Positions 14,571-23,086 of a stretch of 54,587 nucleotides of DNA are shown in pieces. A program made the translations under genes and the position numbers. The notes under the pieces were generated by a model that did no database searches, was not told the DNA's origin, and saw only the letters and a program-made list of their open reading frames with translations. Location of the stretch: the NCBI GenBank assembly GCA_002336935.1, contig DDEW01000013.1:1-54587 (forward strand), in the 5' to 3' direction. This stretch comes from Candidatus Saccharibacteria bacterium UBA1944. GTDB taxonomy: Bacteria > Patescibacteriota > Saccharimonadia > Saccharimonadales > Saccharimonadaceae. Every line of letters starts with the position of its first letter. The stretch's first letter is position 1.

Positions 14571-16673
14571 ATGGATGTTACAAAGGGGCTTAATGATGCG
14601 CAAAAATCTGCGGTGCTTCACGAGAGTGGACCACTGTTGATTCTTGCCGGGGCGGGGAGCGGTAAGACAAAAACATTAACGCACCGCATTGCCCATTTAG
14701 TTGCCAATCAAGGGGTATGGCCTAACGAGATTTTGGCTGTGACGTTTACAAACAAAGCAGCTCGTGAGATGCGCGAGCGGCTTGCGCAGCTAACTGGCCA
14801 GCCTAACACGCGAGGTTTCATGCCGTGGATGGGAACATTCCATGGTATTTGTGTGCGCATGCTTCGCCAAGACGGGGCTGCGATTGGTATCAATCCTAAC
14901 TATGTCATTTATGACGAAGATGATCGCCAGGGTTTGATTAAGCAGGCAATGAAGCAGCTTTCTATTGGAACCGATAAAATAAAACCACGAACGGTGAGTG
15001 CGGCGATTAGCAATGCTAAAAACGAGCTAGTTGGTCCATCCGAATACAATGAAGCGGCACATTATCCACAGCAGCAAGCAATTGCAAAAATTTATGAACG
15101 CTATGAATCAATGCGCAAACAAGCAGGTGCATTGGATTTCGACGATTTGCTGATTGAAACAGTACGACTATTCCGTGAATCAGATGACGTTCGTCGCAAA
15201 TATCAGACGCAGTTTCGCCACATTTTAATAGACGAGTATCAGGATACTAATGCCGCCCAGTATGCAATCGTAAAATCTTTAGTAAACAACGACAAAAACA
15301 TTTGTGTAGTTGGTGATGACTGGCAATCAATTTATAGCTGGCGGGGTGCGGACTTTAAAAATATTTTGAACTTCGAACGTGACTTCCCGGGGGCGCTAGT
15401 GGTAAAGCTGGAGCAAAACTATCGCTCAACCGAAGCAATTCTTGAAGCTGCGCACAATGTTATTACTAAGAACGTTGAGCGTACAGATAAAAAGTTATGG
15501 ACGGAAGTTGGCGCTGGTGCACCCGTGCAGGTTCAAGCAACGTATGATGAAGCTGAGGAAGCCTATGCGGTGGCGAGCAGAGTAAGCGCACAGGTAGCAA
15601 TCGGCGCACGGGGCTACGGTGAGTTTGCGGTATTGTATCGTACTAATGCACAGAGCTTAGCATTTGAGCGAGCATTTATGCAGCACCGTGTTCCCTACCA
15701 GTTGATTGGTGGGACGCGCTTTTATGATCGAAAAGAAGTAAAAGACATATTGGCGTATCTCCGACTTGTATACCAGCCCAATGATCGCATGAGTTTTAGT
15801 AGGATTGTAAATGTGCCGACTCGCGGTGTTGGCGCAACAAGTTTTGAAAAGTTTATGCTCTGGCAGAACCAGAGTGGTATGGACATTATCGCCGCACTTG
15901 TAAACACCGAACAAACCAATACATTAACTCCTCGCGCCAAACAGACATTATCTGCGCTCGGCGATAAGCTGCGTCATTTGCAGGTAATGGTGCAAGCAGA
16001 GGCGGCACCTGCTGATATCATTGAACGGCTCATTGAAGTTATTGGTTATCGCGATTATATTCTTGATGGGACGCCCCAAGCGGAGGACAGGGAGGCAAAT
16101 ATAGGAGTGCTGGTAAGTGATGCAAAATCGTTTACAAGTTTGCCTGATTTTTTGGAAGAAGTTGCGCTGATGAGTAGTTTTGATACGGGTAGCGATGAGC
16201 AAAAAGTGACGTTAATTACCTTGCACGGCGCAAAGGGGCTCGAGTATCCAGTAGTATTTATGGTTGGCATGGAAGACGGCCTTTTCCCTAGCTTACGTGC
16301 GCTCGAAGAGGGTCCAAAGCAGCTAGAAGAAGAGCGACGACTTTGCTATGTGGGCATGACGCGTGCAAGAGAAGAGCTGCATATGCTGTACGCACAAAGC
16401 CGCATGCAGTTTGGCCAACGGGGGTATAGCCAGCCTTCACGCTTTTTAGAGGATATGGGCCATATCATTACCAGTCGTCCTGCATTCATGGCGCCACAGT
16501 TGAATGAATTTGATGAGTTTGTGATGGACTACGAGATTGGCGACAGGGTACGCTCACTGCAATTTGGTAGCGGTGAGATTGTAGATGTTGACGGCATGGC
16601 TGTAACAGTGCGCTTTGAATCGGGTACGTCAAAGAAGCTAAATGTGGAATACGCGCGGCTTGAAAAGCTCTAG
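14571..16673 (+). CDS. pcrA: UvrD/PcrA-family 3'-5' DNA helicase
   Basis: A 700-residue superfamily 1A helicase that unwinds DNA in repair and replication-conflict resolution. Motifs run in order: Q motif LNDAQKSAV, Walker A AGAGSGKTKTLTHRI, Ia AVTFTNKAAREM, motif II LIDEYQDTN, motif III VGDDWQSIYSWRGAD, motif IV QNYRSTEAIL, motif V TLHGAKGLEYPVVF, motif VI EERRLCYVGMTRAREEL. The C-terminus carries the PcrA-type Tudor-like fold (GDRVRSLQFGSGEIVDVDG...), which binds RNA polymerase in other bacteria. The usual length is 700-740, so it is complete. With uvrA and uvrC elsewhere in the window it fits nucleotide excision repair. UvrD and PcrA cannot be separated by eye; the Tudor tail favours PcrA. 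Confidence 0.93.
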   Translation: MDVTKGLNDAQKSAVLHESGPLLILAGAGSGKTKTLTHRIAHLVANQGVWPNEILAVTFTNKAAREMRERLAQLTGQPNTRGFMPWMGTFHGICVRMLRQDGAAIGINPNYVIYDEDDRQGLIKQAMKQLSIGTDKIKPRTVSAAISNAKNELVGPSEYNEAAHYPQQQAIAKIYERYESMRKQAGALDFDDLLIETVRLFRESDDVRRKYQTQFRHILIDEYQDTNAAQYAIVKSLVNNDKNICVVGDDWQSIYSWRGADFKNILNFERDFPGALVVKLEQNYRSTEAILEAAHNVITKNVERTDKKLWTEVGAGAPVQVQATYDEAEEAYAVASRVSAQVAIGARGYGEFAVLYRTNAQSLAFERAFMQHRVPYQLIGGTRFYDRKEVKDILAYLRLVYQPNDRMSFSRIVNVPTRGVGATSFEKFMLWQNQSGMDIIAALVNTEQTNTLTPRAKQTLSALGDKLRHLQVMVQAEAAPADIIERLIEVIGYRDYILDGTPQAEDREANIGVLVSDAKSFTSLPDFLEEVALMSSFDTGSDEQKVTLITLHGAKGLEYPVVFMVGMEDGLFPSLRALEEGPKQLEEERRLCYVGMTRAREELHMLYAQSRMQFGQRGYSQPSRFLEDMGHIITSRPAFMAPQLNEFDEFVMDYEIGDRVRSLQFGSGEIVDVDGMAVTVRFESGTSKKLNVEYARLEKL

Positions 16674-16739
16674 CTAGTTTGAAAACTAACCGTATTTTTG
16701 CTACAATAACACGTACATACTCGTGCGAGTTTGGAGTAT

Positions 16740-17927
16740 ATGACAAAGCTAGCTATTACACCACATCGAAATCATATATTTTTTGTCGCGGCCCTTATGG
16801 CCCTCGCCCTATTTACTATTGTTGCTATGTCAGTACGAAGCGCATCTGCTGAGGCAGTGGTGCAAAGTGCCGAAGAACACATCATTACTCTCCACGACGA
16901 TGGAGTCGAAAAAGGGTTCATCACAAAAGCGAAAACACTACGTGAAGCATTCGCTAGTGAAGGAATTCGCGTTGATGGGCGTGATGTGACTGAGCCAGGT
17001 ATGGATGCAAAATTGGTAGCCGCATCGTACGAAGTGAATATTTATCGAGCGCGAATGGTCATTATTCGTGATAGCGGAGCTGAGACGAAAGTGATTAGCG
17101 CATATCGAACCGGCAAGCAGATTGCTAAGCAGGCGGGTATAACGCTCCACGATGAAGATATCACTGAGCTTAGGCCTTCAACCGATATCGTGACTGATGG
17201 TGCAGCCGAAGTGATGACTATCAAGCGAGCCGTTGCGGTAAACTTTGAATTCTACGGCAAGAAAACAGTTGCTTATACTCAGGCAAAGACAGTGGCGGAC
17301 ATGCTGCGCTCAAAGGGAATCAAGCTTGGTTCTAGCGACGGCATAAGCCCAAGTCCCCAAACGAAAATCGTAAAAGATATGAACATACGACTATGGCGCA
17401 ATGGTATTCAAACAATAACCGTTGATGAAGATGTCGCCTTTGAGACTGAGCAGCGACGGGATGCTAATCACGATAAAGGCTATAAAGAAATTGTGACCAT
17501 AGGGGAGAAGGGTCGACGTACTGTTAGCTACGAGATTAATATGCAAAACGGTGTAGAGGTATCTCGTAAAGAAATTAATAGTAACGTCACAAAGCAGCCC
17601 GTCAAGCAGATTGAAATTGTTGGCACGAAAGTATTGCTACCCGCCGGATCTCACGAAGACTGGATGGCGGCAGCTGGTATGAGCCCAGGAAATTATGGCT
17701 ATATAAACTATATCTTTGGAAAAGAATCTGGCTGGCGGCCAGGAGCGGTGAGCTCGAATGGCTACTATGGGTTAGGCCAAACTAATTATACAAAGCTGTC
17801 ATCGACGTGCCCTAATTGGGAAAGTGATCCTATTTGCCAGATTAAGCTTTTCGATGGTTATGCAGTTGGTCGATATGGCAGCTGGGAAGGCGCCTATAAC
17901 TTCTGGATTGCACACCACTGGTGGTAA
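16740..17927 (+). CDS. RpfB-like cell-wall hydrolase (DUF348 repeats + G5 + lysozyme-like)
   Basis: A 395-residue secreted or anchored wall enzyme. An N-terminal signal/anchor helix (HIFFVAALMALALFTIVAMS) is followed by three DUF348 ubiquitin-like repeats (each with a 'TVxxxLxxxGIxLxxxD' pattern, for example AKTLREAFASEGIRVDGRD), then a G5 domain (about 240-310) and a C-terminal lysozyme-like transglycosylase domain (YINYIFGKESGWRPGAVSSN, then YYGLGQTNY; the Glu of KESGW is the likely catalytic acid). This architecture is that of resuscitation-promoting factor B and Firmicute YabE. It should cut peptidoglycan glycan strands during growth. ATG 16740 is chosen; the TTG at 16731 is in frame. Its stop overlaps the rsmA start by 1 nt. 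Confidence 0.88.
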   Translation: MTKLAITPHRNHIFFVAALMALALFTIVAMSVRSASAEAVVQSAEEHIITLHDDGVEKGFITKAKTLREAFASEGIRVDGRDVTEPGMDAKLVAASYEVNIYRARMVIIRDSGAETKVISAYRTGKQIAKQAGITLHDEDITELRPSTDIVTDGAAEVMTIKRAVAVNFEFYGKKTVAYTQAKTVADMLRSKGIKLGSSDGISPSPQTKIVKDMNIRLWRNGIQTITVDEDVAFETEQRRDANHDKGYKEIVTIGEKGRRTVSYEINMQNGVEVSRKEINSNVTKQPVKQIEIVGTKVLLPAGSHEDWMAAAGMSPGNYGYINYIFGKESGWRPGAVSSNGYYGLGQTNYTKLSSTCPNWESDPICQIKLFDGYAVGRYGSWEGAYNFWIAHHWW

Positions 17928-18694
17928 TGCCTAATAAATCTTTAGGGCAGCACTGGCTAAAAGACCGCGAAATATTGGCCGCAATTGCTGGTGATGCCAC
18001 TATCACTGGCGAAGATACAGTACTTGAGATTGGCCCTGGCCTTGGTACATTAACGAGTGAACTGCTACGACGCGCGCAAAAGGTGGTTGCCGTGGAGTTT
18101 GATGAATCCTTAGCTGCTAAGCTGCCAGCCCAGTTTCCGGGCAAGGACTTAACAGTAGTTAACGAAGATATTCTTCATTACGATCTATCGCAATTACCAG
18201 CAGATTACAAAGTTGTGGCGAATGTTCCTTATTACATTACGAGTAAAATTATTCAAAAGCTTATGACCGCAGCAAACAAGCCGTCTATCGCTGTGCTATT
18301 GGTGCAAAAGGAAGTGGCCGAGCGAATTGCCGCCAAGCAAGGTGACATGAGTATCTTGGCGGTGTCGGTACAGCTATTTGCCGAAACGCAGCTAGGTGTT
18401 GAGGTGCCAAAAGAATACTTTACTCCGCCCCCCAAGGTAGATTCGCAGGTGATTGTACTGCGCACGCGTGCAAAAGCGCTTGTGCCACCAGAAGATGAAA
18501 AAGCATTATTCAGAGTCGTTAAAGCCGGGTTTGCTGCAAAGCGAAAAAAGCTACGCAGCTCTATTGCTGCAGGTCTTGCTATAAGTAAACCAGCGGCCGA
18601 GGAGCTACTGCGTCATGCCAACATAGACCCTGAGCTGCGTGCAGAGGACTTGTCGATCGAGGATTGGCTGCGCCTAGCGAAGGACGCGGTATGA
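17927..18694 (+). CDS. rsmA: 16S rRNA adenine dimethyltransferase KsgA/RsmA
   Basis: A 255-residue SAM-dependent enzyme that dimethylates two adjacent adenines in the 3'-terminal helix of 16S rRNA. Motif X KSLGQHWLKD (usual KxLGQ-NFL), motif I VLEIGPGLGTLT, VVAVEFDESLA, VVNEDILHYD and the catalytic motif IV VVANVPYYITS (NLPY class; here NVPY), with FTPPPKVDSQVI downstream. It starts at ATG 17927, overlapping the stop of the preceding hydrolase gene by one base (TAATG); a GTG 6 nt earlier is possible. The rsmA gene next to an rpf/yabE-type gene is a classic Gram-positive gene order. The last bases ATGA overlap the next gene. Confidence 0.95.
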   Translation: MPNKSLGQHWLKDREILAAIAGDATITGEDTVLEIGPGLGTLTSELLRRAQKVVAVEFDESLAAKLPAQFPGKDLTVVNEDILHYDLSQLPADYKVVANVPYYITSKIIQKLMTAANKPSIAVLLVQKEVAERIAAKQGDMSILAVSVQLFAETQLGVEVPKEYFTPPPKVDSQVIVLRTRAKALVPPEDEKALFRVVKAGFAAKRKKLRSSIAAGLAISKPAAEELLRHANIDPELRAEDLSIEDWLRLAKDAV

Positions 18695-19428
18695 TAACTG
18701 CTGATCAACCGACATGTTTTCCTAATGAACTACTCGTTGCCGTATCGTCGAAGCAAGACGGTACTGTGCTTGATAGGGCGGTTGGCCTACATAGTCCTGA
18801 AGTGTCCACAAACCGTACTCGATTTTGTGAGCAAGTAGGCATAAGCTACGGCGATGTTGTGTTCCAACGCATTGTATATGGCAAAGAACAGAGGTATGAC
18901 GAGATTGCTATTGTGACTGCCAAAGACACGACTCTCTATAAAAGTGAAGTTGCAGCTGATGCATTATTCACTAATCAGCCAGGTGTTGGGCTGTTACTGC
19001 CTGTTGCGGATTGCGTTGCTACGGTAGTCTATGATCCAATTAAGCGTTACGTGGCACTGCTTCATCTTGGTAGGCACTCCTCAATCACGCGACTTATCCA
19101 AAAGACAATCGATGTATTCCGCCAGCATGGTAGCAACCCTGCTCATCTACTGGTGTGGATGTCACCAAACGTTCACCAATCTCATTATCGTATGGATTAT
19201 TTCTCCCTTGCTAATACCCCCGAATGGAAGCCATTCTGCGAAAAACGTGAAGACGGCTATTACGTTGATTTGCAGGGCCATAACAAGCAAGCATTTATAG
19301 CAGCAGGCCTCAAGGTATCGAACATACACACATCACCACACAATACTGCCACACATAGTGACTACTATTCTCACTCGCACGGCGATACAACTGGACGTTT
19401 TGCAGTTGTAGCGATGATTCGTGCTTAG
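18691..19428 (+). CDS. PgeF/YfiH-like laccase-domain protein, divergent active site
   Basis: A 245-residue protein of the multicopper-oxidase-like YfiH (DUF152) family, now known as purine nucleoside phosphorylases and peptidoglycan-editing factors. The LLLPVADCVATVVYD segment matches the family's 'T/VADCxPvl' zinc-binding Cys. The following His is in LLHLGRHSSI, where the family normally has HAGWRG. The first zinc His usually sits in 'Q-V-H-G'; here the equivalent is RIVYGKE with Tyr instead of His. The C-terminal DLQGHNKQAFIAAGLKVSNI and histidine-rich YYSHSHGDTTGRFAVVAMI match the family end. Activity may be altered or lost. The start at 18691 overlaps the rsmA stop (ATGA). Confidence 0.75.
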   Translation: MITADQPTCFPNELLVAVSSKQDGTVLDRAVGLHSPEVSTNRTRFCEQVGISYGDVVFQRIVYGKEQRYDEIAIVTAKDTTLYKSEVAADALFTNQPGVGLLLPVADCVATVVYDPIKRYVALLHLGRHSSITRLIQKTIDVFRQHGSNPAHLLVWMSPNVHQSHYRMDYFSLANTPEWKPFCEKREDGYYVDLQGHNKQAFIAAGLKVSNIHTSPHNTATHSDYYSHSHGDTTGRFAVVAMIRA

Positions 19429-19970
19429 CCTGGTAGGTTATCACTGGCGATAATCCAGTTGGTTGAATTGGCCGTCCAGGTGACGGTTGCTCCAACACAT
19501 GGCGTAAAAGTCTTCGAGTAGTTTGGTGCAGCAACTGCGCCTTCGGTTTTAATCCATAAAATATAGTAGGGTTTTGTACGTGATGGACAGTTATAGGCTG
19601 TTGGTGCTGGGTTAAGGTAAGCATACCAATAGGTGCAGTTGTTCTGTGGTGGTAGGGGTGCGCTATCTATATAATCACCAGCCACCAGTGGAGAAAGCCA
19701 TGTCCCATCGGTTGCCCAGCTGTAGCTGTATCCATTGCCCGTACAGCCGTTTGCCGAAGCAGTTGTTGAAGTGACGGGATAACTGCCTTTTTCCCCTCGA
19801 TATAAGTCGATTGCTTTAACGATATTGTTCATATCGGTGAGGCGCTTCGTGTCGCGATTACGCTGCTGGATTCCCCCATATGCAGTGATAGTAATGACTG
19901 CTAAAACAGCAATAACGGCAATAACTATGGCTAGTTCGACAAGTGTAAAACCGCTCATGCTTTTCTTCAT
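19425..19970 (-). CDS. Type IV pilin-like protein
   Basis: A 181-residue prepilin. The short leader MKKSMSG ends before the canonical N-methylated Phe and is followed by the class III hydrophobic helix: G^FTLVELAIVIAVIAVLAVI, with Glu at +5. The globular head has two or more Cys pairs and aromatic-rich loops (YSYSWATDGTWLSP, CTYWYAYLNPAP). It would be processed by a prepilin peptidase (not in window) and assembled into a type IV pilus or related pseudopilus. The ATG at 19970 is chosen because a -10 box (19977-19982) ends 6 nt upstream; the longer frame to 20009 would start above the promoter. Its stop overlaps the convergent pgeF-like gene by 4 nt. Confidence 0.9.
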   Translation of the reverse strand: MKKSMSGFTLVELAIVIAVIAVLAVITITAYGGIQQRNRDTKRLTDMNNIVKAIDLYRGEKGSYPVTSTTASANGCTGNGYSYSWATDGTWLSPLVAGDYIDSAPLPPQNNCTYWYAYLNPAPTAYNCPSRTKPYYILWIKTEGAVAAPNYSKTFTPCVGATVTWTANSTNWIIASDNLPG

Positions 19971-19976
19971 AGGCAT

Positions 19977-19982
19977 AGTATA
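19977..19982 (-). promoter_or_regulatory. -10 box of the pilin gene
   Basis: TATACT on the minus strand ends 6 nt before ATG 19970; it fixes the start of the pilin as leaderless. Confidence 0.5.
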
Positions 19983-20029
19983 GCAGGTTGAGTAGCAAAA
20001 AGCATTCATAGTACAGGGGTAGAATCTGG

Positions 20030-20035
20030 TATACT
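20030..20035 (+). promoter_or_regulatory. -10 box of metG
   Basis: TATACT ends 7 nt before ATG 20043; it lies about 50 nt from the divergent pilin promoter. Confidence 0.5.
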
Positions 20036-20042
20036 ATACGTA

Positions 20043-21530
20043 ATGGGAAAAAATCTATACATTACGACTGCAATTCCATATGTCAACGGCGTTCCGCATA
20101 TTGGTCACGCACTTGATTACACCCTTGCTGATATATGGGCAAGGTATCAACGGCAAAATGGCCGTGAAGTACGGTTTCAGGTTGGTACCGATGAACATGG
20201 TAACAAAATCGCTGCCAAAGCGGCAGCTGCCGCTATGGATCCGCAGGCCTACGTTGATAGTATGTTCGGTAATTTTCAAACACTTATTCAGGCGCTGAAC
20301 GTAGAATATACTGATTTTATTCGTACTACCGACGGCCATCACAAGGGCGCGGTACAGTATATATGGCAGCAGCTTGCGCAGTACATCTACAGGGGCACCT
20401 ATGAGGGTTGGTACTGCCAGGGGTGTGAAAATTTTGTTACCGACAAAGAAGCGGCCGACAATAACGGTACTTGCTCTGATCACCAAACTCCTTACGAACG
20501 CTTAAGCGAGGATAACTACTATTTCAAGGCGAGTGCATTTAGCGACACGATTCGCGAAGCTATTGAAACCAACAAAATGCGTATCGTCCCTGAGTTCAGG
20601 AAGCGCGAATTTTTAGAATTGATGAAAGATGGGCTTAAAGATGTGTCGATATCACGTCCACGCAAGAACTTGTCGTGGGGGGTCGGTGTACCCGGCGATG
20701 ATACGCAGGTAATGTATGTATGGCTCGATGCGCTCAGCAATTACATCACTGTTCTTGGTTACCCAGACAACAAAGCCTGGCAAGATTACTGGCCAGCTGA
20801 CGTGCAAGTAGTAGGCAAGGACATTCTGCGTTTTCACGCTGGCATTTGGCCGGCTATGTTGCTCGGCCTTGGTATCGGGTTGCCAAAGACACTGTTGGTA
20901 CATGGGTTTGTGAATGTTGGCGGTGCCAAAATGAGTAAGTCACTTGGCAATGGTGTGCAGCCAATGGATGTACTGCAAAGCTATGGGACTGATGCGTTTC
21001 GTTACTACTTTAGCCGGCACGTGCCCACACAAGAAGACGGTGACTTTACTTGGGAAAAATTTGAAACAGCATATAATACCGAGCTTGGTAATGATTTAGG
21101 TAACCTGGTGCAACGCGTGGCTGCTATGGTGACGCGCTACCAGGCTGGTGTGATTGGCGACGCACCACAGGCTGAGCACGATATGGGCCCCTACCGCGAA
21201 GCAATGAAGAATTTTGAGTTCAACAAAGCGCTTGATGAAGTCTGGAATACCGTGCGCGCCCTCAATCAATACCTTGAGCATGTAAAACCTTGGCAAATTG
21301 CAAAGAACAGGGAAAAGGATACCGAAGCAACCGAACACTTGGCCGAGGTATTAGCTTATGCGTCGAGTACGCTTCTACAAATTGCCGACTTATTAGTGCC
21401 GTTTATGCCCGCCACTGCTGCAGCAATCCACAAAGTGTTCGAAACCGGCGTGATACCAAGCGAGCTTACCCCGCTCTTTCCAAAGATTTATCTTCACACC
21501 ACCGATCCTCGGGCGTCACAATCGGTATGA
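20043..21530 (+). CDS. metG: Methionyl-tRNA synthetase
   Basis: Charges tRNA-Met, including the initiator. It is a class I enzyme of 495 residues, the short form without the C-terminal EMAP/tRNA-binding domain. The HIGH motif appears as PHIGHALDYT, the KMSKS motif as KMSKSLGNG. The connective insert carries a zinc site (CQGC at about 125 and a CSDH about 18 residues later). The anticodon-binding helical domain includes NDLGNLVQRV and the Trp of HVKPWQIAK. It starts at 20043 just after a -10 box; the last bases GTATGA overlap the tatD start. Confidence 0.97.
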   Translation: MGKNLYITTAIPYVNGVPHIGHALDYTLADIWARYQRQNGREVRFQVGTDEHGNKIAAKAAAAAMDPQAYVDSMFGNFQTLIQALNVEYTDFIRTTDGHHKGAVQYIWQQLAQYIYRGTYEGWYCQGCENFVTDKEAADNNGTCSDHQTPYERLSEDNYYFKASAFSDTIREAIETNKMRIVPEFRKREFLELMKDGLKDVSISRPRKNLSWGVGVPGDDTQVMYVWLDALSNYITVLGYPDNKAWQDYWPADVQVVGKDILRFHAGIWPAMLLGLGIGLPKTLLVHGFVNVGGAKMSKSLGNGVQPMDVLQSYGTDAFRYYFSRHVPTQEDGDFTWEKFETAYNTELGNDLGNLVQRVAAMVTRYQAGVIGDAPQAEHDMGPYREAMKNFEFNKALDEVWNTVRALNQYLEHVKPWQIAKNREKDTEATEHLAEVLAYASSTLLQIADLLVPFMPATAAAIHKVFETGVIPSELTPLFPKIYLHTTDPRASQSV

Positions 21531-22315
21531 GCCCAGTTATTGACTCCCACTGCCATATACACGATAGCGAGTTTTTTGCCAATGATCGAGAATCAGCATA
21601 CCAGGCATCAAAAGATGCGGGTGTTTACATGATTTGTGTTGGTACCAATAACCAAAGTTCCCAAGAAGCGATTGATTTTTGCCACTCGCATGAAGGTTGT
21701 TATGCTGTGGTTGGCATTCACCCGCATGATAGTAAAGACAACGACCCTGCGATGATACGTCGGCTTGTTGCAGGTAATCAAGACACCGTTGTTGGTATAG
21801 GCGAGATCGGGCTCGACTACTACTACGATCATAGCCCCCGGGATACGCAGCAGCGAGTACTGCGCGAGCAACTGGCTGTTGCCAGGGAGTTCGATTTACC
21901 TGTTAGCTTTCATGTTCGTGACGCTTTTGATGATTTTTGGCCCATACTCGATGACTTCCCTGGCGTAACAGGGGTGCTCCATAGTTTTACAGATACGCAG
22001 GCAAACATGGATGAAGGTATTCGCCGAGGTTTGTTCATAGGAGTGAACGGAATCAGCACTTTTACCAAGGACACGGCACAACAAGAGTTGTACAAACATA
22101 TTCCTCTCGAGAAAATAGTGCTCGAAACGGATGCACCGTTCTTGACTCCAAAGCCATTTCGTGGTAAAATGAATATACCAGCGTATGTGGTAGAGGTCGC
22201 TCGTCATCAGGCGATGCTTAAAGGTATCTCTCCTGAAGATGTCATACGCACCACTACCGATAACGCGAGGCGTTTATTTAGGCTAAATTATGAATACCGT
22301 CACCACACCAGATGA
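21527..22315 (+). CDS. tatD: TatD-family metal-dependent DNase
   Basis: A 262-residue TIM-barrel hydrolase of the TatD family (3'-5' DNase, also linked to D-aminoacyl-tRNA or RNA quality control). The metal ligands are visible: DSHCHIHD at the N-terminus, Glu in GEIGLDYYYDHSP, His in SFHVRDAFDD, His in VLHSFTD, and Asp in LETDAPFLTPKPFRG. The start at 21527 overlaps the metG stop by 4 nt; the frame is open to 21290 but that part lies inside metG. The metG-tatD order, often followed by rsmA, is common in Gram-positive genomes; here rsmA lies 2.8 kb upstream. Confidence 0.95.
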   Translation: MSPVIDSHCHIHDSEFFANDRESAYQASKDAGVYMICVGTNNQSSQEAIDFCHSHEGCYAVVGIHPHDSKDNDPAMIRRLVAGNQDTVVGIGEIGLDYYYDHSPRDTQQRVLREQLAVAREFDLPVSFHVRDAFDDFWPILDDFPGVTGVLHSFTDTQANMDEGIRRGLFIGVNGISTFTKDTAQQELYKHIPLEKIVLETDAPFLTPKPFRGKMNIPAYVVEVARHQAMLKGISPEDVIRTTTDNARRLFRLNYEYRHHTR

Positions 22316-22625
22316 TTACCGTGTTCCCCACTCAGCTGGGGCGGTTGAATTTGCTCCTGACCCAGTAAGTGGCGTTGAACAGATTGATTTGCGCGCTTCT
22401 AGTTTAGAACGTCTCACGCACCGAACACTTGAATTGGCAATTCCTGCCCACGAGGCTAATCCAGAAGACGTTGATCCCCGTCGTATGGAATTTGGTAACC
22501 AGGCCCTTGAAGCAGCTTTCACGGCGGCCCAACAAGAACTGTATGACCCTACCGATACTCAGCTTATGCTGCAGTATGGTACACAGATTGTTGATGGTTG
22601 GCGCGCAATGGAAAAAGCCGCCTAA
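22290..22625 (+). CDS. Hypothetical protein
   Basis: A 111-residue soluble acidic protein (MNTVTTPDDYRVPHSAGAVE...). The first half is polar and probably extended; the second half (residues about 45-110) looks helical with regular Leu/Ala spacing (NQALEAAFTAAQQELYDPTD). No signal peptide, membrane segment or known motif. It overlaps the end of tatD by 26 nt, so it is probably part of that transcript, and the next unknown gene follows by 21 nt. I do not recognise the family; it may be lineage-specific. Confidence 0.65.
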   Translation: MNTVTTPDDYRVPHSAGAVEFAPDPVSGVEQIDLRASSLERLTHRTLELAIPAHEANPEDVDPRRMEFGNQALEAAFTAAQQELYDPTDTQLMLQYGTQIVDGWRAMEKAA

Positions 22626-22646
22626 CGAACGGAAGGATGGCAAGCA

Positions 22647-23078
22647 ATGGCTAACGTACTACAAAAAGCCCTCAAGCTCCTCGTTGGGGACGACGTTAAC
22701 ACTGACTTATGGCGAATTCCTAAGAATCGTCCGCTTAAGCCGCTCACAGAGCGAGAGTTATTAAAGCTGGAGAGCGAAGTAGGCTCTAAACTGTTTGGTC
22801 CTGTACCGGCGGGCCATCGTCGTGAGTTCTTTTGCCTCGATAACCGAACATGGATATGGCACGAAGAGTGGATTGGCCAAGATAAGAAACTGCAAACAAG
22901 CACCGTGCGCTATGAAATTAATGATACAGGTGTACTCAAGGTTCAAGAGGGTGCTCGCTATAGTTACCTTGAAGGTGAAGAGTTACAAAACTTTGGTCTT
23001 TCGGTGCGCATGTACTACGAACAAGTGACCCGTGACGTGTATAAGCGCGACCCTGCAACGGGGAAAAAATTGGTATAA
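22647..23078 (+). CDS. Hypothetical protein
   Basis: A 143-residue soluble protein. The N-terminal part (MANVLQKALKLLVGDDVNTD) is helical; the remainder is rich in aromatic residues with alternating beta-like strands (EFFCLDNRTWIWHEEW, TSTVRYEINDTGVLKVQ, ARYSYLEGEELQNFG), suggesting a small beta-sandwich or barrel. GGAAGGA lies about 9 nt before the ATG. It follows the previous unknown gene closely. Its final codons contain the -10 box for the next gene. I do not recognise the family and assign no function. Confidence 0.7.
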   Translation: MANVLQKALKLLVGDDVNTDLWRIPKNRPLKPLTERELLKLESEVGSKLFGPVPAGHRREFFCLDNRTWIWHEEWIGQDKKLQTSTVRYEINDTGVLKVQEGARYSYLEGEELQNFGLSVRMYYEQVTRDVYKRDPATGKKLV

Positions 23079-23079
23079 T
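23074..23079 (+). promoter_or_regulatory. -10 box of the cysteine desulfurase gene
   Basis: TATAAT overlaps the TAA stop of the preceding gene and ends 7 nt before ATG 23087. Confidence 0.5.
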
Positions 23080-23086
23080 AACGCTC

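Noticed and set aside
21290..21526. An N-terminal extension of TatD
   Set aside because: The frame is open but lies wholly inside metG. The family sequence begins at MSPVIDSHCHIHD (21527), where ATG overlaps the metG stop.
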